From contig NZ_CP116805.1 of the NCBI RefSeq assembly GCF_028463845.1, positions 1,612,001-1,676,000 of the forward strand: a DNA stretch of 64,000 nt, read 5' to 3'. Of this stretch, positions 1 through 7,201 are shown piece by piece; the stretch's first letter is position 1; each line of letters begins with the position of its first letter. The notes under the pieces were generated by a model that saw only the letters and a list, made by a program, of their open reading frames with translations, did not search any database and had not been told where the DNA came from. Source of the stretch: Gimibacter soli (GTDB taxonomy: Bacteria; Pseudomonadota; Alphaproteobacteria; Sphingomonadales; Kordiimonadaceae). The translations under genes were made by a program, and so were the position numbers.

Positions 1-1221
1 TCCGCCCACTTCATGGAACAGACTGTAAACAGTCTGGACGCCGATCTTGTCCTGATAGAAATACACACCGCCAATTAAAGAGAGGTCGCTGTCGCTGTTC
101 GTGGCAATCCTCAGATCCTGGCTGATTTCCTCATTGTCTGCATGGAAGTCTATATGCAGCAAGTCGACAATAGAGCCGTCGGCATCCACGAGATTGAGGA
201 AGCTGCCATTCACATAAGAAGTGATCGATGTCAGGGTACCGAACCCCAGATCCTTGTTCAGGGTGAGGTATCCGCCGGCGCCTCGCGCCTTGATGTCGCC
301 CGACCTGTCGGTTGCCACTTCATGGTCACCGAGCGGCGCTCCCGTGAACGGATTTAAACGCGGATCGATGCCTAGTGCGTTTAGGCCACCTGCTGCGAGC
401 CCGGTATTAACTGCCCCGATCGCTTTCGGCGAAGAGTCGGTGAAGAACAGACGCAAGGTGGCATCGAACCCTTCGTTGTCACGGTAGCCGAGGGTCAAGC
501 GCCCGGCCTTGTGGTCGATGTTTGACAGATCCTGCCCGTCGGGGTTGGCGTTCTTGATAAAGCCGTCTGAGTTCGAATAATTGACGGCAACGCGCACCGA
601 AAGCTTGTCGGCGACGAGCGGCACTTCACCAGCGGCCTTCACTTCCTTGAAGTTCTCGGAACCGTACCCGACCTGCAGCATGCCGTCGGGTTCGAATAGT
701 GGGCCTTTGGAGATGAAGTTGATGGCGCCAGCTGTCGTGTTCTTGCCATAGAGTGTCCCTTGCGGGCCCCGCAGCACTTCGACCCGCTCCATGTCGAACA
801 TCTGGGCGCCGCCAAGATATTGGGCACCGATATAGACCTCGTCATAGAAAACGCCGGTCGGCGAAATAGCATTCAAGTTGAAATCCGGGGTAGAAACGCC
901 GCGCAGCGAGAATTTCGGCTGGGTTTCGTTGCCGAGTACAGAGACACGCAGGTTTGGCGTCTGCCTGGCAAGCTCGGTGCCGCTGTCGATCCGCGCATTC
1001 TTCATCGCGGATTCGCTGAAGGCCGCTACCGAAACCGGCACGTCCTGAAGGCGCTGCTCACGTTTCTGGGCGGTCACGACGATCTCTTCAAACGGAGAGA
1101 TTTCCGTTGCGGATTCCGCCTCGGCTTCGCCAGCCACCTCCGCTCTTGCTATCGATGTATGCGATACTGCTGTCAGCAGTGTTGCGGCCAACATATAACG
1201 TTGTTCAGTTAGATATTTCAT
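1..1221 (-). CDS. TonB-dependent outer-membrane receptor (partial, N-terminal 407 residues)
   Basis: The reading frame runs without a stop from ATG at 1221 to the window edge, so the C-terminal barrel is missing. It begins with a signal peptide (about residues 1-27, ending near SIARAEV). A TonB-box-like segment with EEIVVTAQKRE follows at about 48-58, then a plug domain with VPVSV, LRGV and the conserved VEVLRGPQGTLYGKN stretch. This is the typical form of receptors in sphingomonads and related groups, which import siderophores, vitamins or oligosaccharides using TonB energy. The substrate cannot be told from the sequence. A GGGAGGGAA ribosome site precedes the start. The gene is divergent from the TetR gene at 1465, which probably controls it. 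Confidence 0.93.
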   Translation of the reverse strand, partial: MKYLTEQRYMLAATLLTAVSHTSIARAEVAGEAEAESATEISPFEEIVVTAQKREQRLQDVPVSVAAFSESAMKNARIDSGTELARQTPNLRVSVLGNETQPKFSLRGVSTPDFNLNAISPTGVFYDEVYIGAQYLGGAQMFDMERVEVLRGPQGTLYGKNTTAGAINFISKGPLFEPDGMLQVGYGSENFKEVKAAGEVPLVADKLSVRVAVNYSNSDGFIKNANPDGQDLSNIDHKAGRLTLGYRDNEGFDATLRLFFTDSSPKAIGAVNTGLAAGGLNALGIDPRLNPFTGAPLGDHEVATDRSGDIKARGAGGYLTLNKDLGFGTLTSITSYVNGSFLNLVDADGSIVDLLHIDFHADNEEISQDLRIATNSDSDLSLIGGVYFYQDKIGVQTVYSLFHEVGG

Positions 1222-1298
1222 GACTTCCCTCCCCGGATAAAATCTGAAACCCCTGATGCCCCAAACATCGGTGGGTTTGTGTACGTCGTATATAATAA

Positions 1299-1347
1299 TT
1301 TACACTGTAAAATTATAAGTCAATATATTTAGTGCATACAGTGTAAA
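1299..1347. promoter_or_regulatory. Paired palindromic operator candidates between receptor and tetR genes
   Basis: The 13-bp perfect palindrome TTTACACTGTAAA lies at 1299-1311. A second copy of its core, TACAGTGTAAA, lies at 1337-1347, with centres 36 bp apart. Both are in the AT-rich divergent intergenic region. Dyad sites of this kind suit binding by the adjacent TetR-family dimer to control both genes. The binding itself is inferred. Confidence 0.6.
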
Positions 1348-1464
1348 AATATGCTTGGTTAATGTCGATACTTGTGTTGATGCCAATGTCGCGCTGCATG
1401 TGGGTTGGGCTGAAAAGCTTATGCGTGACTATAGGTTAGATGATGTTATGGAGAAACAGAGCGC

Positions 1465-2133
1465 GTGACCGAAACTGCAATGCCAACGAAGCGACGTGGA
1501 CGCCCGCGGGCCCATTCGACAGCTCTCGCAGCAGATCATGATAAGACGCGGCAGCTGATATGTGGGGCTGCGTTCGATTTATATCAGGCGGGGGGGCTAC
1601 CTGCGGTGAGTATCCGCGATGTTGCCAAACGTCTCGGTGTTTCTCCCATGATGCCTTACCGATACTTTCCCAGCAAAGATCATATCATGCAGGAAATGCG
1701 CGTGGTCGCGTTCCGCCAGTTTACGGCTTCGCTACGACGAGCACGTCTGAAGGCAAAACGACCGGAAGATAGCTTGGCCTATGTATGCAGCGCTTATCTG
1801 ATTTTCGCAGCGTCGAAACCACACCTGTATCGGCTGATGTTTGACCTGTGGGTATTTGACAACGTATCCCGGGCGAAGCAGGAATTTGGGGAAGGTGTTC
1901 ACTGGCAACCAGAATCATGGCGAGAAATCGAAGCGTCAATCATTTCCTATCTGCGCTTGGAGCATAGCACCGAAGAGACATCCGTACTGACAAACCTTGT
2001 TTGGATTTCACTTCATGGGGCGGCTACTCTGCACCAGGCGAGAAAGTTGGTCTTTTTCCAGAACTTGAAGAAACTCTCGCGTCCACTGATCAACATGCTT
2101 CTTGCAGAGGTCGCCAAGCATAGGATCAAATGA
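1465..2133 (+). CDS. TetR/AcrR-family transcriptional regulator
   Basis: The 222-residue protein has an N-terminal helix-turn-helix at about residues 30-75 (AAFDLYQAGG, AVSIRDVAKRLGVSP, PYRYFPSKDHI), the classic TetR DNA-binding pattern. The helical ligand/dimer domain resembles the WHG-type C-terminal domain (LYRLMFDLWV, LVWISLHGAATL). The basic leader TKRRGRPR is common in this family. GTG at 1465 is chosen because the ATG just upstream (1450) runs into a stop after six codons; ATG at 1480 is an alternative. The divergent receptor gene and the dyads between them suggest local control of receptor expression. The ligand is unknown. Confidence 0.88.
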   Translation: MTETAMPTKRRGRPRAHSTALAADHDKTRQLICGAAFDLYQAGGLPAVSIRDVAKRLGVSPMMPYRYFPSKDHIMQEMRVVAFRQFTASLRRARLKAKRPEDSLAYVCSAYLIFAASKPHLYRLMFDLWVFDNVSRAKQEFGEGVHWQPESWREIEASIISYLRLEHSTEETSVLTNLVWISLHGAATLHQARKLVFFQNLKKLSRPLINMLLAEVAKHRIK

Positions 2134-2804
2134 CTGTCATATGATGGCATCCCATCATGGTTAGGGTGGTTTCTTCAAGTTTGCGAAACGACATCTGACG
2201 CGACTGCCTCGGGGGCTCAACAATGTCCTCCTAATGTTGTCCCCTCTGTGTTGAGATTGGGGACTGCGGGCAGTAGTCGGTCGGGACCTTTAAGATTTGC
2301 TCATATTTTTAGCCATCCAGCTCGTCATTGCCGCCACGATTGTGGCCCATTACAGGGGTTGATACAGATCCATAACCTCAAAAATCCGTGCGCCAAATTT
2401 GCGCCAAGTGCTTGTAATTGTTTGATATCAATAGGTCTATGGTGCCGGCAGCGGGCGCCGAAGATTTTGGTTCATTGATTTTCGTGTTGAGGGAAGCTTT
2501 TAATTGGCTCTGACGTGAGATGGGGAAGCGCGTCCGAACAATTCCAGTGGGCGCCTTGGTCCACGAGTCTGTCCGAGGTTGGTATGCGAGCTCGGAAACT
2601 CGTTACGCCCCCAGAAACCTTGATGTGACAATATGCAATTGGGAGCCCGGCGTGGATTTATGTGGGTTCTTAAGGCGCGACCAATGCCGAGCGAGATGCA
2701 TTATTAGTTGAAAGGGGAGTGGATCAACCTTCGGCAGGTCTGGTCGCTTTCGATTGAGGCTATGTCCAACCTGGACAATATGTCAGTAGCGCTCAACCGT
2801 TTCA
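2134..2804. other. No convincing gene; hairpin after tetR
   Basis: Open frames here are short, lack good ribosome sites and resemble no family I know. A 7-bp stem (ATGATGG/CCATCAT) at 2141-2158 directly follows the tetR stop and may weakly end its transcript, although no T-run follows. Confidence 0.5.
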
Positions 2805-2832
2805 GAGGGCCGCAGATTTCTGCGGCCCTCTT
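2805..2832 (+). terminator. Strong GC hairpin, terminator-like
   Basis: An 11-bp perfect stem, GAGGGCCGCAG, pairs across a 4-nt loop (2805-2830) and is followed by TTAT. The T-tract is short, so it could instead be a bidirectional terminator for the small minus-strand gene that ends at 2875. Confidence 0.55.
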
Positions 2833-2874
2833 ATAGCTGGAATCCGTCATTCAGTTGCATAGCATCAAGTGCGT

Positions 2875-3099
2875 TCACCAATAATAGATATGCGGCTTCC
2901 TGTTTCCGAGCGGCCACGCGATCGCTTCGGCGTCACATCCGCGCATGACCTGAAGGCATAGGAACTTGATCTTGCGACGCTTGGGCCGGGTCATAAAGAG
3001 GTTGCGCCAGGCCCAAGGCGAGCCGCCGGGAAAGCTCACCTGGCCGATATCGCGCAGCCTTTGCCCGGTCTTGTGGTCAAGACGATAAGTACGACTCAT
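2875..3099 (-). CDS. Small basic protein of unknown function (74 aa)
   Basis: The 74-residue protein is rich in Arg and Lys (for example RPKRRKIK) and ends in an aromatic tail. I recognise no domain. It is probably real because a well-spaced AGGAGA ribosome site precedes ATG at 3099, and because the dyad at 3110-3125 lies just upstream. The neighbours are unrelated accessory genes, so the context gives no role. The basic composition could suit nucleic-acid binding, but that is only a guess. Confidence 0.5.
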   Translation of the reverse strand: MSRTYRLDHKTGQRLRDIGQVSFPGGSPWAWRNLFMTRPKRRKIKFLCLQVMRGCDAEAIAWPLGNRKPHIYYW

Positions 3100-3109
3100 T
3101 GATGGTCTC

Positions 3110-3125
3110 CTAGGTTGTTACCTAG
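3110..3125 (-). promoter_or_regulatory. Inverted repeat overlapping the ribosome site of the 74-aa gene
   Basis: CTAGGT and ACCTAG are separated by TGTT. On the minus strand the repeat ends at the AGGAGA ribosome site, so it could act as an operator or as an RNA hairpin that masks translation. Confidence 0.4.
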
Positions 3126-3383
3126 AAGACGGCACCTCTGCGCGATCGGTACTGGATGGGAGGCAAACAAAAAGCCCCGTAGAGACTGCGTCCCTCGGGC
3201 AAGAATGGCTCTCTCAAGCTATGCGGAATATAGAATTTGTCGGTTGCGATGGATTCTAGAACACTCAGACAGAAATGGCAATCTTCGGCCGCCGCACGGG
3301 CGTGATGGAACCTCGGCCGCTTCAGTTTGCTCGCCGCCGCAAGTCGTTTCTGCTATCGTGGCTCCTGATCATGGGAGGGTATT

Positions 3384-3716
3384 TTGCGTCTGTCCGGCAT
3401 TCTTGAGGACGGCATTCTCGCCACCGTCCCCGACAGACTTTCCCCAGGCGGGGAAGGCACGGTTCTTGTTGCCACCTTTGTCGAGGACTATAAGGGCCGC
3501 TGGCCGCCGGGCCGACTGATCTGCACATCCCTGATCGAACGACTGGCCTTACCCTACGTCTTTACTCTGAACAGTGTTTATGAGTTGATCGGACAGCTTG
3601 AGGAGACCCGCCTGACTTTCGAGGCGTATCGCACACTACGCCAGAGGGGTGTCTCTCACGCCCAGTTGCTTGGACTCTACAGGGCTGGTTTCTTCCAGTC
3701 CTTCGACGGGGGCTAG
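3384..3716 (+). CDS. Hypothetical protein (110 aa)
   Basis: The 110-residue protein has no domain I recognise. It is predicted to be soluble and mixed alpha/beta, with a C-terminal stretch GVSHAQLLGLYRAGF that resembles a helical motif. The start is TTG at 3384, chosen because GGGAGGG lies 6-7 nt upstream; no ATG in this frame gives a comparable site. Codon use looks like the surrounding genes. The function is unknown. Confidence 0.5.
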   Translation: MRLSGILEDGILATVPDRLSPGGEGTVLVATFVEDYKGRWPPGRLICTSLIERLALPYVFTLNSVYELIGQLEETRLTFEAYRTLRQRGVSHAQLLGLYRAGFFQSFDGG

Positions 3717-3876
3717 GGAGGGTAGGGCCGCCTTCTCCGTACCTTCCATGGTATCAAGAAACACGCTTTGCGTTTCTGCCCCCAATGGTCACATTAGCCG
3801 GCACACAGTACGCTATTGAGGGTGCCTGTGCGGTAGGGAAGGGACGGCGCTGAGCGGCCATCTGATCGAGGAATGC

Positions 3877-4605
3877 ATGTCTGATCCGTTTCAACGTCCG
3901 GCATCGTCGCATAAGCTGATCGATCATCCTGCGGATGACGGCAGGCTCTTCGTCTGCGGCGACCTTCAGGGTTGCTATGACGAGCTTATGGCAGCGTTGG
4001 ACGCAGCAGCGTTTGACCGCCAATGCGATCAGGTGCTGGCCCTCGGTGACCTGATTGATCGCGGCCCTAAGAGTTTCGAGTGCCTGATGCTGCTGCACGA
4101 GCCCTGGTTCCGTTCGATCCTCGGCAACCATGAGGATATGATGGTCCGCGCGCTGAACTCGGACTGGGACTTGCCGATGTGGCGCAGCAATGGCGGGACC
4201 TGGTTCGAAGGGCTCACGCCCGACCAGCAGGAAAGAGTCTGGTGGCTTGTCGACGACCCGTTGCCGCGCCTGCCCCTCGGCATGACCATCGTCCTGCCCG
4301 ACGGGGGCAAGGTCGGCCTGATCCATGGTGACCCGCCCCATGACTGGCTGAGGGCTGTGGATGGCAGCCATCCGAGAAATAGTGCGCTCTGGGGGCGCAC
4401 CCGGTCAGCCTGCCAAGACCAGTCACTTGTCCAGAATGTTGATCTTGTGCTGGTGGGGCATACGCCGGGAGCTTCGGTTCTCCAGCTTGGCAATGTCTAT
4501 TATCTCGATACGGGCGCGGGCTATCCGGACGGGCGTCTGACCCTTCTTGAGATACCGCCGTCGCTCTCCGCCCTACAACAGACGTTGGCCGGCCTCGCCG
4601 CCTAA
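3877..4605 (+). CDS. PPP-family metallophosphoesterase (PrpA/ApaH-like)
   Basis: The 242-residue protein has the metal-binding signatures of the PPP phosphatases in order: GDLQGCY (GDxHG-type, about residues 28-34, with Gln in place of the usual His), GDLIDRGP (about 57-64), GNHED (about 86-90) and VGHTPG near residue 190. Members remove phosphate from phosphoproteins or cleave diadenosine tetraphosphate with two bound metal ions. The length (about 220-250 residues) fits bacterial PrpA/PrpB-type serine/threonine phosphatases. GAGG precedes ATG at 3877. Substrate assignment is not possible from sequence. Confidence 0.88.
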   Translation: MSDPFQRPASSHKLIDHPADDGRLFVCGDLQGCYDELMAALDAAAFDRQCDQVLALGDLIDRGPKSFECLMLLHEPWFRSILGNHEDMMVRALNSDWDLPMWRSNGGTWFEGLTPDQQERVWWLVDDPLPRLPLGMTIVLPDGGKVGLIHGDPPHDWLRAVDGSHPRNSALWGRTRSACQDQSLVQNVDLVLVGHTPGASVLQLGNVYYLDTGAGYPDGRLTLLEIPPSLSALQQTLAGLAA

Positions 4606-4663
4606 AATCGTTGCAGGTTTCTGTCCTGCTATTGGATAGGCTGTGGGCGAAATACAATTTAAG

Positions 4664-4685
4664 GTATATTATGCGCATACTATAC
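4664..4685. promoter_or_regulatory. 22-bp near-perfect palindrome upstream of endonuclease gene
   Basis: GTATA-T-TATGCGCATA-C-TATAC is palindromic except for one mismatched pair (10 of 11). It is centred on GCGC and ends 18 bp before the endonuclease start at 4704. It is a good candidate operator for an unidentified regulator, inferred from symmetry alone. Confidence 0.5.
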
Positions 4686-4703
4686 GGGATTTGGAGGGTG
4701 GCC

Positions 4704-5759
4704 ATGTACTTCAAGAACAGCATCTGCAGCCTTGTCTTGTTGGTTGCTAGCAGCCTGCCGGCGGCGGCTGAAAAGTTCACCTGTGGCTCAGATCAGGGAT
4801 TCAGTCCCTACGCCCTGCCCGATGCGGCAACGCTCGGCTTTGACCATCTCAAATACGCGCCCCTCGACCGCGAGGGCGTCAGGGACTATGGCGTCTTTGC
4901 GTCGAGGTTCGACGGCCCCGATGATGATGGGGATGGCATTCTCGACATGCGCGCCGGCCCCGTCTGGGTCTCCTATGAACTCAAGGGCCTTGCAGATCCG
5001 GGCGGGGACCTCTCCTTCAAGGAGCCCGATATCTCGATCAACCGGCCCGGCGACTGGTACAAGAGCACGGGCTATGATTTTCTGTGGACCCAAAACCCGG
5101 CCGTTACCAAGCGCCGGATCGACAACAGTTACGACGGGATCGGTTCGATCTGGAACCGGGGCCACCTGATGATGGCAGACCATGCCCAACGGGTCTCCTG
5201 GGAAGCCAGCTGCAACACCCACATCTACTGGAACGCCGTGCCACAGGCGGCGGCGATGAACCAGGGTCCATGGCTTCACATTGAATCCTATGTCGCAGCT
5301 CTGTCCAATCGGTACGGCGCGGTCTGGACGATTGCCGGCCCGATCTATGATCCCGACACGCCCATCCTGGCGATCGGGGATGAGGGCGAAATTCCGGTTT
5401 CCATACCCCATGCCCTATTCAAGGTGATTGTCATGGAAGGCCCGGATGGCGTGCCGCTGGTTCGGGCCTTTCGCTTCGACCAGCCCGCTGAACTTGGCGC
5501 CAATGGCAAGCCGCGGCCCACGGCGACTGCCGCAGCTGGCTGGGTGAAATGCAATCAGGTCAAAAAGAAGCAGCACGTCTATGATCACAAGTCGCGACTG
5601 GTCGCGCTCAGTGACCTGATGCAAAAGACCGGCCTGACTTTCCCGGACGCGCTTGTGACCGCCGCTGCGGCTGATCCAGAGGCGACCTCGAGCCTGTGGT
5701 CGGTGGATACACGATACTGGAGCGGGGCGGTTTGCGGTGGGCAGAAGTACGTTCCGTGA
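4704..5759 (+). CDS. Secreted DNA/RNA non-specific endonuclease (beta-beta-alpha metal family)
   Basis: The 351-residue protein starts with a signal peptide (about residues 1-22, ending in LPAAA), so it is exported. The core contains WNRGHLMMADHAQ, the position of the DRGH catalytic motif of the NucA/Serratia nuclease family, followed by the NAVPQAAAMNQGPWLHIE block that carries the metal-binding Asn. These enzymes cut single- and double-stranded DNA and RNA. The first motif residue is Asn instead of the usual Asp; the catalytic His is kept. ATG at 4704 is chosen because GGAGGGTG precedes it and it starts the signal peptide; an upstream in-frame start (4611) would bury the signal. Roles in nutrient scavenging or competition are possible. 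Confidence 0.9.
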   Translation: MYFKNSICSLVLLVASSLPAAAEKFTCGSDQGFSPYALPDAATLGFDHLKYAPLDREGVRDYGVFASRFDGPDDDGDGILDMRAGPVWVSYELKGLADPGGDLSFKEPDISINRPGDWYKSTGYDFLWTQNPAVTKRRIDNSYDGIGSIWNRGHLMMADHAQRVSWEASCNTHIYWNAVPQAAAMNQGPWLHIESYVAALSNRYGAVWTIAGPIYDPDTPILAIGDEGEIPVSIPHALFKVIVMEGPDGVPLVRAFRFDQPAELGANGKPRPTATAAAGWVKCNQVKKKQHVYDHKSRLVALSDLMQKTGLTFPDALVTAAAADPEATSSLWSVDTRYWSGAVCGGQKYVP

Positions 5760-5816
5760 TGCTTGGATAGCCGAAGGACAAGCATGCCGAGTGGGGCAAA
5801 GTCCCGTCGATTATGA

Positions 5817-5863
5817 ACATGATATTGTGAACGGAAATTCGGAAGTCGTTCACATTTTCATGT
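5817..5863. repeat. 17-bp imperfect inverted repeat
   Basis: The arms at 5817-5833 and 5847-5863 match at 15 of 17 positions around a 13-nt spacer. The repeat sits between two convergent genes (endonuclease and RTX protein). No T-run follows on either side, so it may be an extragenic palindrome or a protein-binding site and not a simple terminator. The rest of 5760-6034 shows no gene. Confidence 0.6.
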
Positions 5864-6034
5864 AAGGAGCTGGGTCCTGAATTGGCCATTGGCGCCCAAT
5901 GGTGACACCATCTCGATGGCTGGTCGCTGGGCGCTCCGTTGAACCAGTAGGCGCATCCGTCCAAGGATCTCTGATCACACTCCATGGCCGATAGCCACCA
6001 GCCTCAGGACGCTGCTCGCTCCCAAGGAGGTCGA

Positions 6035-6610
6035 TCAAATGGCAGCAAGTTGGCGCTTCCGGAAGCGCGTAGCAATGTGACAAAGGCCGAGACCGAGCAG
6101 CATCATGAGCCAAGTTGCCGGCTCGGGGATGTCTGATGTCGGTGTGGCAAGGGCCAGATAGCCTTCGGACAGCGTAGCGCCTTCGAAATGGGACACCGAT
6201 AACCCGCCAAAGGTAATGGAAAAGTCGGAATAGTCGGGCAGGCCGTCACCATTCGTGTCCAGATACAAGACCGTTTCGCCGAGACCATTTTCCAGGAAGA
6301 GAACCCCCCAGAAGTCGCTCTCAATGCCAAGGTCGGCATAGATCGGTGCCAGCCCGATCTGATCTCCTGCCGCAAAATCCGATATGAACTCATGTCCCGT
6401 GATGACCAGCCCGCCCCTGACCGGGTCAAGATAGGTATAGGTGTCGCGTCCACTACCGCCTTCAAGGACGTCGTTGCCGAAGTCGAGGTAGAAGATGTCG
6501 TCACCGCCGCCCCCAAAGATCGTGTCGTCGCCACCCCAGGGGACAAATTCGTCATTCCCAGGCGTCCCGACGAAGAGATCTGCAGAATTCGTTCCGTAAA
6601 AAGTGGCCAT
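6035..6610 (-). CDS. RTX-repeat protein with PEP-CTERM anchor
   Basis: The 191-residue protein has two recognisable parts. Residues about 5-60 hold glycine/aspartate nonapeptide repeats (NSADLF, GGDDTIFGGGGDDIF, GNDVLEGGSGRD), the calcium-binding RTX type. The C-terminus has IPEPATW, a hydrophobic stretch (LMMLLGLGLCHIA) and a basic tail RFRKRQ, the PEP-CTERM sorting signal processed by exosortase. No Sec signal peptide is visible at the N-terminus, which is odd for a PEP-CTERM substrate. ATG at 6610 is preferred over the upstream frame start because AGGGAAA precedes it and the repeats begin at once. Confidence 0.8.
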   Translation of the reverse strand: MATFYGTNSADLFVGTPGNDEFVPWGGDDTIFGGGGDDIFYLDFGNDVLEGGSGRDTYTYLDPVRGGLVITGHEFISDFAAGDQIGLAPIYADLGIESDFWGVLFLENGLGETVLYLDTNGDGLPDYSDFSITFGGLSVSHFEGATLSEGYLALATPTSDIPEPATWLMMLLGLGLCHIATRFRKRQLAAI

Positions 6611-7201
6611 GGTGTTTCCCTGCGATGTCGGCTCATGCCGGCGCTTTATGCGCCGGCTTGGGGCGGCCTGCGAACAATTGCCGACCTTTAATGTCGAAGG
6701 ATATTGAGGTGTTGCGCCCAAAGGCAATCTAAAATTGTAGCGCCTTCAGTGGGCCGGTTGAAGTCCAGGGCCGATCGGGCGGACGGCTCCTGTGGGTCCG
6801 GGGCCTTGCATGGGGTCAGGCCCTGCTTCAAGGATGGGCAGGCTCTCTCTGTCGTGACGGTGATGGGAATCTGGCCTGCCGACGAAATGGTCACTCTTTT
6901 AATTATAGTAAAAAACGTATGCGGATTTTATTTTTAAATATTCGTGATACGCATGTATGTATCGCGAATATTTAGATATAATAAATAATTATATATTGCG
7001 GTGCAATATTGTTAATGAATGTGTGATTCGCACCTGATTCGTTTTAATTGTGCACTGCAATAAATTTTTATTTTCTTATATAAGTGTATGTTAATTAAAA
7101 ATTAATTTTTGCACACTTGATCGTGGTTAATTTTATGCGAGAGGCTGATTGCCTGTGGCGATGTATGGCGCTTTCCCCGGTGTAGACGGAAGGAATAAGC
7201 T
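6611..7201. other. AT-rich intergenic region with inverted repeats, left of the tni module
   Basis: No gene is seen. From about 6890 to 7140 the base composition turns strongly AT-rich against a GC-rich background. It contains an inverted repeat with arms 6936-6950 (AAATATTCGTGATAC) and 6959-6973 that match at 14 of 15 positions. A second, ATATTGC-GGT-GCAATAT, is at 6993-7009. A related motif, ATTG then CAAT flanking TGCACTG, is at 7047-7061. Repeated transposase- or repressor-binding sites at an element end could look like this, but I could not define the transposon terminus. Confidence 0.5.

Noticed and set aside
2248-2711. Frames of 76 and 63 codons after tetR
   Set aside because: No ribosome sites, no recognisable motifs and poor coding composition.
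3115-3519. 134-codon plus-strand frame overlapping the 110-aa gene
   Set aside because: Low-complexity Arg/Pro/Ser product with no ribosome site; the frame starting at 3384 has better support.
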